From positions 21,765 through 85,764 of the forward strand of contig CAYSYM010000009.1 of assembly GCA_964435115.1 (NCBI GenBank): a stretch of DNA of 64,000 bases, written 5' to 3'. The translations under genes and the position numbers were made by a program. This document shows, piece by piece, positions 25,144 to 34,228 of this stretch; within the stretch, counting starts at the first letter, position 1; each line of letters starts with the position of its first letter. The notes under the pieces were generated by a model that did no database searches, was not told the origin of the DNA, and saw only the letters and a program-made list of their open reading frames with translations. This DNA is from CAYSYM01 sp964435115. Lineage in GTDB: Bacteria > Chloroflexota > UBA6077 > CF-72.

Positions 25144-26751
25144 ATGCTTCGCCGTTTCGCCGCGCTCCTGGGTGTGCTCGGCCTGCTAGCTGCCGCGTGC
25201 GCGCCGGCCGCCCCGCCGAGCGCCGCCTCGCCCGTCGCAACCCCGGTGCCAGCGCCGACGGCAGCACCGGCCAGGCCGGGCAGCGGCACGTTCGTCTGGG
25301 TCAGTCTCTTCGAGCCGAGCCGCCTGAACCCGATCGCGGCGCCCGATGTGGTGACCAAGCGGCTCATGGACCTGATCTTCGACGGCCTGGTGACGGTGAA
25401 CGAGAAGATGGAGCTGGTCCCGGAGCTGGCGGAGAAGATCGACGTGAGCCCGGATGGGCTGACCTACACCTTCACGCTGAAGCCGAACGCCCGGTGGCAC
25501 GACGGCCAGCCGGTCACCTCAGCCGACGCCAAGTTCACGTTCGACACCATTCGCGACCCCAACACCAAGGGCACCATCTCCAAGCAGGACTACGCGGCCG
25601 TCGCGTCGATCGACACGCCTGATCCGCGTACCGTCGTCTTCACCCTCAAGAGCGTCGACGCCTCGTTCCTCTCCAAGCTGGCCATCGGGATCGCGCCGAA
25701 GCACCTGCTGGAAGGCCAGGACCTGGCGACCACGCCTTTCAACCGCCAGCCGGTCGGCTCCGGGCCGTTCACGGTACGCGAGTGGGCCTCCGGCCAGCAG
25801 CTCGTGCTGGAGGCCAACCCGGACTACGTGGGAACCAAGCCGGCGATCCAGCGGTTCGTCTACAAGCTGGTGAAGGACTCGAGCTCGGTCACGCTGGCCC
25901 TTATCAACGGCGAGGCCGACGCAGGCGGGCCTGTCCCCCCTGCCGACCTGCCGCAGGTCAGGAACCGCCGCGAGCTGCAGCTCGTCGAGACGGTGGACGC
26001 CAACACCTACATCGGGTTCCAGGTCGAGCGCAAGCCGTTCGACGACCGGCGCGTGCGCCAGGCGCTCACCTACGCGCTCGACAAGGACGCCATCGTCGCC
26101 CGCATCCTCGAGGGACAGGCGATCCGCGCGACCAGCGACATCCTGCCCAACTCGTGGGCCTACAACCCGGACGTGAACCGGTTCCCGCGCGACGTGGCGA
26201 AGGCGAAGAGCCTGCTCGACGCAGCCGGCTGGACGCCTGGCCCAGACGGGATCCGCGTCAAGGACGGGCAGCCGCTGCGGTTCCAGGTGCTCACCAATGC
26301 CGGCGACAAGACGCGCGAGGAGGTCCTGCTGTTCGCCCGCCAGCAGTGGCGCGAGGTCGGCGTGGAGATGGAGCCGCAGTTCCTGGAGCTGAACACGTTC
26401 ATCAACGACCGGGTGCTGAAGGCGAACTTCGACGCCATCTTCCTCGCCGCCTCGGTGTCAGTGGACCCGGACATGTCCCGGCGGCTCCACTCCCGCAGCA
26501 TCACGCAGGGCAACAACTTCCTGCGTTACGTCAACCCACAGGTCGACTCGCTGCTCGAGCAGGGGCTGGCTACGACCGACCAGTCGCGGCGCAGGGCGAT
26601 CTACGCGCAGATCCAGCAGATCGTCGCCGACGACGTCCCGATGATCCCCATCTACTACCCCAGGCCCCAGTACGCCTTCCGCGCCACTGTCAAGGGGGTG
26701 TCCGTGACGCCCGCCAGCCCCTTCTGGGCCGCCGAGAAGTGGCAGCCGTAG
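25144..26751 (+). CDS. Peptide/nickel-type ABC transporter substrate-binding lipoprotein
   Basis: The 535-aa protein starts at ATG 25144 behind GGGAGG. A lipoprotein signal ends in LLAAAC with acylated C19, followed by an Ala/Pro linker. The SBP family 5 body is evident: the conserved WHDGQPVTSADAKFTFD motif, GSGPFTVREW, NPDYVG and RRVRQALTYALDKDAI. Family members bind peptides, nickel or oligosaccharides. It heads a cluster with two permeases and no ATPase, so a shared ATPase elsewhere would be needed. Confidence 0.9.
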   Translation: MLRRFAALLGVLGLLAAACAPAAPPSAASPVATPVPAPTAAPARPGSGTFVWVSLFEPSRLNPIAAPDVVTKRLMDLIFDGLVTVNEKMELVPELAEKIDVSPDGLTYTFTLKPNARWHDGQPVTSADAKFTFDTIRDPNTKGTISKQDYAAVASIDTPDPRTVVFTLKSVDASFLSKLAIGIAPKHLLEGQDLATTPFNRQPVGSGPFTVREWASGQQLVLEANPDYVGTKPAIQRFVYKLVKDSSSVTLALINGEADAGGPVPPADLPQVRNRRELQLVETVDANTYIGFQVERKPFDDRRVRQALTYALDKDAIVARILEGQAIRATSDILPNSWAYNPDVNRFPRDVAKAKSLLDAAGWTPGPDGIRVKDGQPLRFQVLTNAGDKTREEVLLFARQQWREVGVEMEPQFLELNTFINDRVLKANFDAIFLAASVSVDPDMSRRLHSRSITQGNNFLRYVNPQVDSLLEQGLATTDQSRRRAIYAQIQQIVADDVPMIPIYYPRPQYAFRATVKGVSVTPASPFWAAEKWQP

Positions 26752-26966
26752 GGAGCCAGCGGTCAGCCTTCGGCGACTGGCCACCCGAGATCTCCCATGG
26801 CAGACGGCAGACGGTAGATTTCACGCGGGTGCACCCGAAGAATGGTGAGCTGGTCGGCCCCGGTGGCCGCGGCCCCCGCTCGCCTGGCGCACCACACCCC
26901 TTGGCGACGCCCTTTCGGCTGGAGCCGGCTCGCTGGCTGCTGCCTTCTGACCCCTGACGACTCCTC

Positions 26967-27932
26967 ATGGTCCGCTACATCGCCGCCCGACTGGCGCAGG
27001 CTCTCCCCCTCCTGCTGCTGCTCAGCGTGGTGGCGTTCGCGCTGCTGCGCCTCGCGCCCGGTGACCCGCTGGCCCTCCTGTACGGGACCGAGCTAACCGA
27101 GCAGGAGCGGGCCGCGGTGCGCGCGTACTGGGGGCTCGACCGGTCGCTCCCGGAGCAGTACCTCGCCTGGCTCGGCAACGCCCTGCGCGGCGACTTCGGC
27201 CGCAGCTTCTCCGACGGCCGGCCGGCGCTCCAGGTGATCGTCGAACGGATTCCGCCAACTCTGCTGCTCTCCGGCACGGCGCTGCTGCTCTCGATCGGGC
27301 TGGGGATCGGCATCGGCATCCTCTCGGCCACCCGCCCGTTCAGCCGGCTCGACGTGGTCGCCACCTTCTCGGCCACCCTGCTCTACTCCACGCCGAGCTT
27401 CTGGCTGGCGCTGCTGCTGATCCTCGTCTTCGCCGTCTGGCTGGGCTGGCTGCCAGCCTCGGGCATGGAGGACGTGCGCGGGCCGCCCGGGCTCGGCGAC
27501 CGGCTCTCCCACCTCATCCTCCCGGCGTTCGTCCTCTCCCTGCGCGAAGCCGCGAGCTTCCTTCGCTACACGCGGGCGAGTATGCTGGACACCCTCGCGC
27601 ACGACTTCGTGCGCACGGCACGCGCGAAGGGGCTGGCCGAGACGGCCGTGCTCCTGCGCCACACGCTGCGAGCAGCCCTGGCGCCCATCATCACGCTCGT
27701 GGGGTTGTTCCTGCCCCGCGTCCTGGGCGGCGCCATCGTCATCGAGTCGGTGTTCGCCTGGCCTGGGATGGGCCGCCTGGTGCTGGACGCGTCGTCGCAG
27801 CGTAACTACCCGGTCCTCCTGGGGGAGATCCTGATCGTCGGCGCCATGGTGGTGGTGGCGAACCTGCTCGCCGATGTCGCCTACGCCGTGGCCGATCCGC
27901 GGGTGCGCCATGCCTACCGCCACAGTCGCTGA
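26967..27932 (+). CDS. Peptide ABC transporter permease, DppB-like
   Basis: The 321-aa protein starts at ATG 26967. The N-terminal helix with RLAPGDPLALLYG, the GxF-R-S-F motif after a PxxxQYLAWL segment, and the EAA loop FVRTARAKGLAETAVLLRHTLR are diagnostic of DppB/OppB permeases. Six membrane helices are visible. The gap 26752-26966 contains a short GGCAGAC repeat and no gene I can support. Confidence 0.9.
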   Translation: MVRYIAARLAQALPLLLLLSVVAFALLRLAPGDPLALLYGTELTEQERAAVRAYWGLDRSLPEQYLAWLGNALRGDFGRSFSDGRPALQVIVERIPPTLLLSGTALLLSIGLGIGIGILSATRPFSRLDVVATFSATLLYSTPSFWLALLLILVFAVWLGWLPASGMEDVRGPPGLGDRLSHLILPAFVLSLREAASFLRYTRASMLDTLAHDFVRTARAKGLAETAVLLRHTLRAALAPIITLVGLFLPRVLGGAIVIESVFAWPGMGRLVLDASSQRNYPVLLGEILIVGAMVVVANLLADVAYAVADPRVRHAYRHSR

Positions 27933-28815
27933 GGACTTCAGGCCCGCATCGGTCGCCGCGCGGGAGCTGGCGCTGCCGGCCGTCTCGCGCTGGCGCCGCT
28001 CCGGGCGGGTGTTCCTGCGCCACCGGCTCGCCGTGGCCGGAGCGGTCGTGTGCGCCCTGGTAGTCTCCGCCGCACTGCTGGCCCCACGGCTCGCCCCGTA
28101 TGACCCGGCCTACATCGACCTCCTGGAGAAGGCGCGCGCCCCCTCGCCGGCCCACCCGCTCGGCACGGACCGCCTGGGGCGCGACATCCTGAGCCGCCTC
28201 CTGTACGGCGCCCAGGTCTCGCTGGCCGTCGGCGGCAGCGCCATCACGCTCGCCGCCGTCCTCGGCCTGCTGGCAGGCGGGCTGGCCGGCTACTGGGCCG
28301 GATCCTGGGTCGACGTCGCCATCTCGCGCCTGATCGACCTCCTCCTGGCGCTGCCGACGTTCTTCCTGCTGGTGGCGGTGCAATCCATCCTCACGCCCAG
28401 CGCCATCAACGTGATCGCCATCATCGCCGCCACCGCCTGGATGGCGCTCGCCCGCATCGTGCGGGGGCAGATCCTCTCGCTGCGCGAGCGCGAGTTCGTC
28501 GTCGCCGCGCGCGCCCTGGGCGCTTCGCCCCTCCGGGTGCTGGCGCACCACCTGCTCCCGAACCTCGCCCCCCAGGTGGTGGTCTTCGCCACCCTCGGCA
28601 TGGCCGACGCCATCCTGGTCGAGGCCTCGCTCAGCTTCCTCGGCCTCGGCGTGCCTCCCTACCAGCCGAGCTGGGGGAACATGCTCATCGACGGGCAGAT
28701 CGGCGTCCTCGCCGGCCAGTGGTGGATCGCGCTCTTCCCCGGTCTGGCGATCCTCACCACGGCCCTCGCCGTGAACCTGGCCGGCGACGGCATCCAGGAC
28801 GCCCTGTTCCGGTAA
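27910..28815 (+). CDS. Peptide ABC transporter permease, DppC-like
   Basis: The 301-aa protein starts at ATG 27910, overlapping the DppB stop by 23 bp. The N-terminal cytoplasmic helix and RLAPYDPAYIDL segment, the HPLGTDRLGRDILSRLLYG motif and the EAA loop (FVVAARALGASPLRVLAHHLLPN) identify DppC/OppC. It forms the membrane channel with the preceding protein. Confidence 0.9.
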   Translation: MPTATVAEDFRPASVAARELALPAVSRWRRSGRVFLRHRLAVAGAVVCALVVSAALLAPRLAPYDPAYIDLLEKARAPSPAHPLGTDRLGRDILSRLLYGAQVSLAVGGSAITLAAVLGLLAGGLAGYWAGSWVDVAISRLIDLLLALPTFFLLVAVQSILTPSAINVIAIIAATAWMALARIVRGQILSLREREFVVAARALGASPLRVLAHHLLPNLAPQVVVFATLGMADAILVEASLSFLGLGVPPYQPSWGNMLIDGQIGVLAGQWWIALFPGLAILTTALAVNLAGDGIQDALFR

Positions 28816-28973
28816 CACGGTGGCTCCACCGCCCCGGCGGCGGCCGCGCCAGGCTCCGCCGCGACCGGTTCGTAACGCGCACCGGCTTTCCCCCAGGTGG
28901 GGGAGCGGGTATAACTGCGCCCGCGCACCTTGCTCGGGGCATCACTGGGGGCAGGGCGCGCCCGGAGGACCGT

Positions 28974-30593
28974 ATGCAGCAGCCGTCCGCCCGCCACAGG
29001 GGTGCCCGCGTCTTGGCCGTGTTCGCCGTCCTGGCGGCAGCGGTCCTCGCGCCCGCGGCCACCCCGCCCACCTTCGCCCAGGCCGGGGACTCCATCGACC
29101 TCGAAGATGCGCGTGAGAAGGCGGCCGACCTCGTGCGCGCGAAGGCGAACCGCGGCATCTCGCCCGACCGCGTGGTGGTCGTCTACGCGCGGGCGACCGG
29201 GGTCGACGACCCGGAGCGCGCCCGGGTCCGCCAGCTCGCCGGCGGCAGGCTGCTGACGGCCGACCGGGTGCTCGCCCGCGACGTGATCCGGGTGCCGAAC
29301 GGGGCGGCCGCGGCGGTCGCCCAGGCCTTGCGCCTCGTACCGGGCGTCAGCGACGCCTACCCCGACGCCGTCGCCCAGGCCGACCTGGCCGTGAACGACC
29401 CCCTGGTCGGCCAGCAGTGGGGCCTGGCGAAGATCCAGGCGCCAACCGCCTGGGACACGACCCAGGGCGCGGGTGTCAAGGTGGCGGTGCTGGACTGCGG
29501 CATCCGCACCAGCCACCCAGACCTGAGCGGCAAGGTCGTCCTGGAGCGGAACTTCACCGCCAGCGCGACGGCTGACGACCGCTGCAATCACGGCACGCAC
29601 GTCGCCGGGACCATCGCGGCCGCTACCAACAATGGCGTCGGCGTCGCCAGCGTGGCGCCGGGCGCCCAGCTCCTCAACGGCAAGGTGCTCGACGACTCTG
29701 GCAGCGGGTACTTCTCCGACGTCGACACGGCCATCAGGTGGGCGGCGGATAACGGCGCCCGGGTGATCAACATGAGCCTGGGCGGCGCGCTTCGGTGCCC
29801 CACCGGTACCCAGGCCGCCGCGAACTACGCCTGGAGCAAGGGGGTTGTGCTGGTAGCCGCCGCCGGCAACTCGGGTGCGCGCGGCGCGCAGGCGCCGGCC
29901 AACTGCCAGAACGTGATCGGCGTAGCCGCGACGAACTCCAGTGACACGAAAGCGAGCTGGTCCAACTATGGCCCCGAGGTGGACGTGGCCGCGCCGGGCG
30001 TGAGCATCCTGTCCACTGTCAACCCGGACCTGAACAACGGCTCGCAGTACGCCTCCTTCAGCGGCACCTCCATGGCCACCCCGCACACCGCCGGCGTGGC
30101 CGCGCTGATCTGGTCCTCCAGCTACGGCGCGAGCGCGGCGGCCGTCCGCGACCGGCTCTTCCAGACCGCCGACCCGGTCAGCGGCACCGGAAGCCTGTGG
30201 ACCTACGGCCGCATCAACGCCGCTAAGGCCGTCGGCCCCACCGCCAGCGCGACGCGCGACGTGGCCGTGGCGAGCGTCAGCCTGTCGTCCACGTCGGTGT
30301 CGCGCGGCAGCCGGTTGACAATCCGGGTCACGGTGGCGAACGAGGGCACGCTGGCCGAGAGCTTCACGGTCGTGCTGGCGGACACGCCACCCGGCGCGTC
30401 GAGCAGCGCCGAGATCGGGCGTCAGACGGTGAGCGGCCTCGCCCCCGGGGCCTCCCGGACGCTGACGTTCCGCTGGCGGCCGACACGCGCCACGCCGACG
30501 GGAACGCACACGCTCACGGCCACGGCCTCGGCCGTGCCCGACGAGACGGATACCGCCGACAACGTTCGCAGCGCCACCGTCACAGTCGGGTGA
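28974..30593 (+). CDS. Secreted subtilisin-like serine protease with C-terminal CARDB domain
   Basis: The 539-aa protein starts at ATG 28974 behind GGAGG. It has a signal peptide (VLAVFAVLAAAVLAPAATPPTFA), an I9-like propeptide up to about residue 125, and an S8 catalytic domain with D174 (VAVLDCGIRTSHPDL), H206 (CNHGTHVAGT) and S366 (FSGTSMATPH). A CARDB beta domain fills residues about 430-539. Two Cys pairs (in VLDCG/DRCNH and LRCPTG/ANCQN) may stabilise the extracellular enzyme. It probably feeds peptides to the upstream Dpp-like importer, which is inference from adjacency. A TATAAC hexamer sits at 28910-28915. Confidence 0.92.
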   Translation: MQQPSARHRGARVLAVFAVLAAAVLAPAATPPTFAQAGDSIDLEDAREKAADLVRAKANRGISPDRVVVVYARATGVDDPERARVRQLAGGRLLTADRVLARDVIRVPNGAAAAVAQALRLVPGVSDAYPDAVAQADLAVNDPLVGQQWGLAKIQAPTAWDTTQGAGVKVAVLDCGIRTSHPDLSGKVVLERNFTASATADDRCNHGTHVAGTIAAATNNGVGVASVAPGAQLLNGKVLDDSGSGYFSDVDTAIRWAADNGARVINMSLGGALRCPTGTQAAANYAWSKGVVLVAAAGNSGARGAQAPANCQNVIGVAATNSSDTKASWSNYGPEVDVAAPGVSILSTVNPDLNNGSQYASFSGTSMATPHTAGVAALIWSSSYGASAAAVRDRLFQTADPVSGTGSLWTYGRINAAKAVGPTASATRDVAVASVSLSSTSVSRGSRLTIRVTVANEGTLAESFTVVLADTPPGASSSAEIGRQTVSGLAPGASRTLTFRWRPTRATPTGTHTLTATASAVPDETDTADNVRSATVTVG

Positions 30594-30668
30594 GACCGCG
30601 GCTCACGCCGCCCCGGTAGCCCGTCGCCCGTTGGGGAGAGGCGCCGTCGGCCCCTCCAGCGGTCCCGC

Positions 30669-30674
30669 TATACT
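30669..30674 (+). promoter_or_regulatory. -10 hexamer (TATACT) upstream of the Uma2 gene
   Basis: TATACT lies 44 nt before ATG 30719, which has a strong AAGGAGG site, so this gene is leadered unlike many neighbours. Confidence 0.4.
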
Positions 30675-30718
30675 GGTGGCACCCCCGAGGGCTTCCGTGG
30701 CCCACAAGGAGGTACTGT

Positions 30719-31273
30719 ATGGCCACCCGGGTCGAGCCGCGCTTCAAGGCCGCCGATATCTGGGAGGTACCGGAGGACGGGTTCCGCTACGAGGTCATCG
30801 ACGGCGCCCTGTATATGAACCCGGCGCCGAATGTGGCCCACCAGTACGCTTCTGGCGCGCTCTTCGGCATCCTCTTCCAGCACGTCCACGCGAATAACCT
30901 CGGAGTCCTGCTCGCCGCTCCTACGGGCGTCGTCCTGGACGATGAGTCGGCCGTGCAGCCGGACCTCGTCTTCCTGTCGAGCGCGCGACGCTTCCTCCTC
31001 TCCGAACGAGGTATCGAAGGTGCGCCGGACCTCGTGGTGGAGATCCTATCGCCGCGGACCGAGGCGCTTGACCGTGGGGTCAAGATGCGACGCTACGCCA
31101 GAGGCCGCATCGCGGAGTGCTGGCTGGTAGACCCTCGGGTCCATCGGCTCGAGGCGTACCGTCTGGTGGGTGAGGGGTATGAGCTGGCCGCCAGTGTCGG
31201 GCCGGGCGACGTCTTCCGGCCCACGGGCTTCCCCGGCCTGGAGATCCCGCTGGACGCGCTGTTCCTCGTCTGA
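30719..31273 (+). CDS. Uma2-family (DUF820) putative PD-(D/E)XK endonuclease
   Basis: The 184-aa protein starts at ATG 30719 behind AAGGAGG. The DUF820 pattern is complete: YEVIDGALYMNPAPNVAHQ, the Asp in SAVQPDLVFLSS, and the E-x-K-like strand DLVVEILSPRTEALDRGVKMRRYAR, then ECWLVDPRVHRLEAYR. The fold is restriction-endonuclease-like. These proteins are abundant in Chloroflexi and cyanobacteria and their role is poorly known. Confidence 0.85.
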   Translation: MATRVEPRFKAADIWEVPEDGFRYEVIDGALYMNPAPNVAHQYASGALFGILFQHVHANNLGVLLAAPTGVVLDDESAVQPDLVFLSSARRFLLSERGIEGAPDLVVEILSPRTEALDRGVKMRRYARGRIAECWLVDPRVHRLEAYRLVGEGYELAASVGPGDVFRPTGFPGLEIPLDALFLV

Positions 31274-31390
31274 GAGAAGGCCCGTCGGGCGGCAAGTGCA
31301 GCGATCGCGCGCCACCCCGCTCGTGGACGCAGCGCGCCTTCTCCCCCGGATCGGCGAGGTGGCGTGCCGTCGAGCGCACGCAGCACGTAG

Positions 31391-31915
31391 ATGGCGGCAG
31401 CTGTCCTGACGCGCGAGGAGCTGTGGGCGCGGTTCACCGCCAGAGCGGAGGCGCTCGGGACGCTCGTCAGGCGCGCCACGTCGGAGGAGGAAGCGGCGGG
31501 GCTGCTCGCCGGCGCTCCAGCGGAGATCGCCTGCACGCACGCCGTCGGCGAGCGGTTCCCGGCCGTCGCCGGGCGGTGCGGCGGCGTGGCGAGCCGGGAG
31601 CGCCCGGCGCCAGCGCTCGTCGGCGTCGCCGCGTTCGCCGTCGCCGAGACCGGCTCGGTCCTCCTGGAGGAGAGCCGCGCCGACCGCGCGGCCTGTTTCC
31701 TGGCGGAGCGCCTCTGGCTCCTCGTGCCGGCCGCCCGGATCGTGCCGACGCTCGACGCAGCGCTGGCGGAGATCGGCCAGCGCGTTCGGGAAGGCGCGCG
31801 CTACCTCACGTTGATGAGCGGCCCCAGCCGGACCGCCGACATCGAGCGCACGCTCACCGTCGGCGTCCACGGTCCGCGTGAGCTGACGATTCTCGTGCTG
31901 GGTGCCGGCCCATGA
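31391..31915 (+). CDS. lutC: LUD-domain protein, LutC-like
   Basis: The 174-aa protein starts at ATG 31391. It is a single LUD domain, with the glycine/Thr-rich strand FAVAETGSVLLEES, an Arg-rich helix (RADRAACFLAERLWLL) and the terminal SGPSRTADIERTLTVGVHGPRELTILVL pattern. LutC acts with LutA and LutB in L-lactate oxidation to pyruvate. Its end overlaps the LutB-LutA gene by 4 bp. The first ATG has a weak ribosome-binding site. In 31274-31390 the 8-bp arms GAGAAGGC and GCCTTCTC could form a long-range stem. Confidence 0.85.
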   Translation: MAAAVLTREELWARFTARAEALGTLVRRATSEEEAAGLLAGAPAEIACTHAVGERFPAVAGRCGGVASRERPAPALVGVAAFAVAETGSVLLEESRADRAACFLAERLWLLVPAARIVPTLDAALAEIGQRVREGARYLTLMSGPSRTADIERTLTVGVHGPRELTILVLGAGP

Positions 31916-34113
31916 GCGACGCGATCGCACCGTTCGAGGAGCGCTACCGGCGCGCCCTCTCGGACGCGCGCCTGCGCACCAACCTGCTGAACTTCCAGCG
32001 CGCCTGGAAGACCACGCGCGATGCCGTGTTCAGCCGGCTGGCGGAGGAGGCGCCCGAGCTGGGCGCCTCCACCCGGAGCTGGGACAGCGCCCGCCAGCGC
32101 CTGGTGGCCGCGAAGAACGCCGTGCTGGCGGACCCCGCCGCAGCCCGCGAGGCGTTCGTGAAGAACGCCACGGCCGCTGGCGCGGTGGTCCACCAGGTCG
32201 CCACCGCCCGGCAGGCGCGGGAGGCCATCCTTGGACTCCTCCAGGCGCGGCACGCCCGGCTGCTCGCCAAGGGGAAGAGCATGGTGGCCGAAGAGCTCTT
32301 CCTCAACGATTCCCTGGAGCAGGCCGGCGTACGGGTGGTGGAGACGGACCTGGGCGAATGGATCGTCCAGCTCGCCCGGGAGACGCCGAGCCACATGGTC
32401 ATGCCGGCCATCCACAAGAGCCGCCAGCAGGTGGCCGACCTGTTCGAGCGGGAGACCGGGCGCCCCGTCCCACGCGACGACGTGCCGGCCCAGGTGAACG
32501 TGGCGCGCGAGGAGCTGCGGCGGGTGTTCCTCGGCGCCGATGCTGGCCTGATCGGGGCGAACGCGCTGGTCGCCGACAGCGGCAGCGTGCTGCTGGTAAC
32601 CAACGAGGGCAACGGAGACCTCGTCTCTACCCTGCCGCCGGTCCTGATCGTCGTCGCCGGCTGGGAGAAGCTGGTGCCTGCGTTCGCGGATGCCGCGGCG
32701 CAGCTCCGCCTGCTGGCCCGCTCGGCCACCGGCCAGGAGATCACCAGCTACACCAGCTTCATCACCGGCGCCGAGCCCGGGCGCGAGCTGCACGTCGTGC
32801 TAGTGGACAACGGCCGGACGGCGATGTGGGAGGACCCGGACTTCCGGGACGCGCTGCGCTGCATCCGCTGCGCGGCGTGCGCCGACGTCTGTCCGCCCTA
32901 CCAGGTGGTCGGCGGACACGTGTTCGGGTACGTCTACTCGGGCGCCATCGGGCTGGTGAATACGCCCTTCCACCACGGGCTCGAGGCCGACGCCGGGCCG
33001 CAGTCGCTGTGCGTGCAGTGCAACGCCTGCGCCCCCGTGTGTCCCGTCCAGATCCCGCTGCCACGCCAGATCCTGGAGAACCGCGCGCGCGTGGCCGCGG
33101 CTCGGGGCCTGCCACTCCACCTGCGGGCCGCGCTCTTCGTCTGGGCGCGCCCACGTCTCTTCGACTTCGCCATGCGCGCCGCCAGCCTCCTCCAGGCGCC
33201 GGCCAGGCGCGGTCAGTTCCTGCAGCTGCCGCTGCCGGCGCACCAGGCCTGGCGCTCGCCGCCGGCCCTCGCCTCCACGCCCGCGCGCGACCGGCTGATG
33301 GGGCGCGTCTTCGACCCTCTCCGGGCCGGACCGTGGGCTGGGAGCGGCGCCCGGGGCACCACCGTGGCCTACTTCCTCCAGTGCCTGGCCGACCGCTTCG
33401 CGCCCGAGCAGGCGGACGCGGCCATTCGCGTCCTCCGGGCGTGCGGGGCGCGGGTGGTGGTGCCGCGCGACCAGCACTGCTGCGGCCTGCCCCACCTGGA
33501 CGCCGGCGAGCCGGACGCCGCCCGTCGACTGGCGAAGCAGACGATCCAGGCGCTGGAGCGCGTGAACGCCGATTACGTGGTCACGGCCGCGGCGAGCTGC
33601 GCCATCGCCATGCAGCACGACTACGGGCGCCTCCTGCGCGACGAGCCTGCCTGGCAGGCGCGGGCGGATCGTCTGGCCGCCCGCACGCTGGACCTGGTGA
33701 GCTTCCTCGACAGCGTGGCCGACCCACCGGAGGTATCCGACACCCGACACCGGACACCCGACACCCGGGTGACCTACCACAGCTTCTGCCAGAGCACGCA
33801 CGTGCTGGGACTGGGGCGGGCCGCTGCACGCCTGCTCGAGCGGGCCGGCTACCCGGTGGCCGACCTCCCTGAGGGCGACGTGTGCTGTGGCTTCGGCGGG
33901 AGCACCTCGATCAATCAACCCGAGGTGGCCCGGTGGATCGTCGCCCGCAAGCTGGGGAACGTCCGCGAGACAGGGGCGTCCGTGCTCGCCTCGGACAACC
34001 CGGGCTGCATCCTCCACCTGCGTGGTGCGGCCGACGCCGCGCATGCCCCCCTGGCCGTGCAGCACGTCGCCGAGCTGCTGGCGGAGCGGGTGGGCAAGGG
34101 GCCGAGCGCCTGA
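31912..34113 (+). CDS. lutBA: LutB-LutA fusion, iron-sulfur lactate oxidation protein
   Basis: The 733-aa protein starts at ATG 31912. Residues 1-310 are a LUD/LutB N-domain (ADSGSVLLVTNEGNGDL). Two 4Fe-4S motifs follow at C317 (CIRCAACADVCPP) and C367 (CVQCNACAPVCP). From about residue 482 the protein continues as LutA/GlpC-like, with CCG domains (DQHCCGLPHLDAG and GDVCCGFGGS). LutB (about 470 aa) and LutA (about 240 aa) are normally separate genes, so this is a fusion. A short repeat-derived insert (SDTRHRTPDTR) lies at about residue 610, between the two CCG modules. Confidence 0.88.
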   Translation: MSDAIAPFEERYRRALSDARLRTNLLNFQRAWKTTRDAVFSRLAEEAPELGASTRSWDSARQRLVAAKNAVLADPAAAREAFVKNATAAGAVVHQVATARQAREAILGLLQARHARLLAKGKSMVAEELFLNDSLEQAGVRVVETDLGEWIVQLARETPSHMVMPAIHKSRQQVADLFERETGRPVPRDDVPAQVNVAREELRRVFLGADAGLIGANALVADSGSVLLVTNEGNGDLVSTLPPVLIVVAGWEKLVPAFADAAAQLRLLARSATGQEITSYTSFITGAEPGRELHVVLVDNGRTAMWEDPDFRDALRCIRCAACADVCPPYQVVGGHVFGYVYSGAIGLVNTPFHHGLEADAGPQSLCVQCNACAPVCPVQIPLPRQILENRARVAAARGLPLHLRAALFVWARPRLFDFAMRAASLLQAPARRGQFLQLPLPAHQAWRSPPALASTPARDRLMGRVFDPLRAGPWAGSGARGTTVAYFLQCLADRFAPEQADAAIRVLRACGARVVVPRDQHCCGLPHLDAGEPDAARRLAKQTIQALERVNADYVVTAAASCAIAMQHDYGRLLRDEPAWQARADRLAARTLDLVSFLDSVADPPEVSDTRHRTPDTRVTYHSFCQSTHVLGLGRAAARLLERAGYPVADLPEGDVCCGFGGSTSINQPEVARWIVARKLGNVRETGASVLASDNPGCILHLRGAADAAHAPLAVQHVAELLAERVGKGPSA
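33736..33770. repeat. Heptamer repeat (CCCGACA-type, about five units) inside lutBA
   Basis: Five imperfect 7-bp units span 35 bp, all variants of CCCGACA, within the LutA part. The same heptamer family occurs upstream of the aminotransferase gene at 39035-39094. Confidence 0.55.
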
Positions 34114-34228
34114 CGAGCGCCTGACTTGACCGCAGAGGCTGGCCGGCGGCGGTGTTCCGCTACCGGGCGGTACCGGCCGGGAGATTCGCCCGCTCGCGGC
34201 ATTGGGTGGACGGGGGCAAGCGGGGCGT

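Noticed and set aside
28659..30509. 616-aa minus-strand ORF opposite the subtilase
   Set aside because: The plus strand has a complete subtilisin triad and signal peptide.
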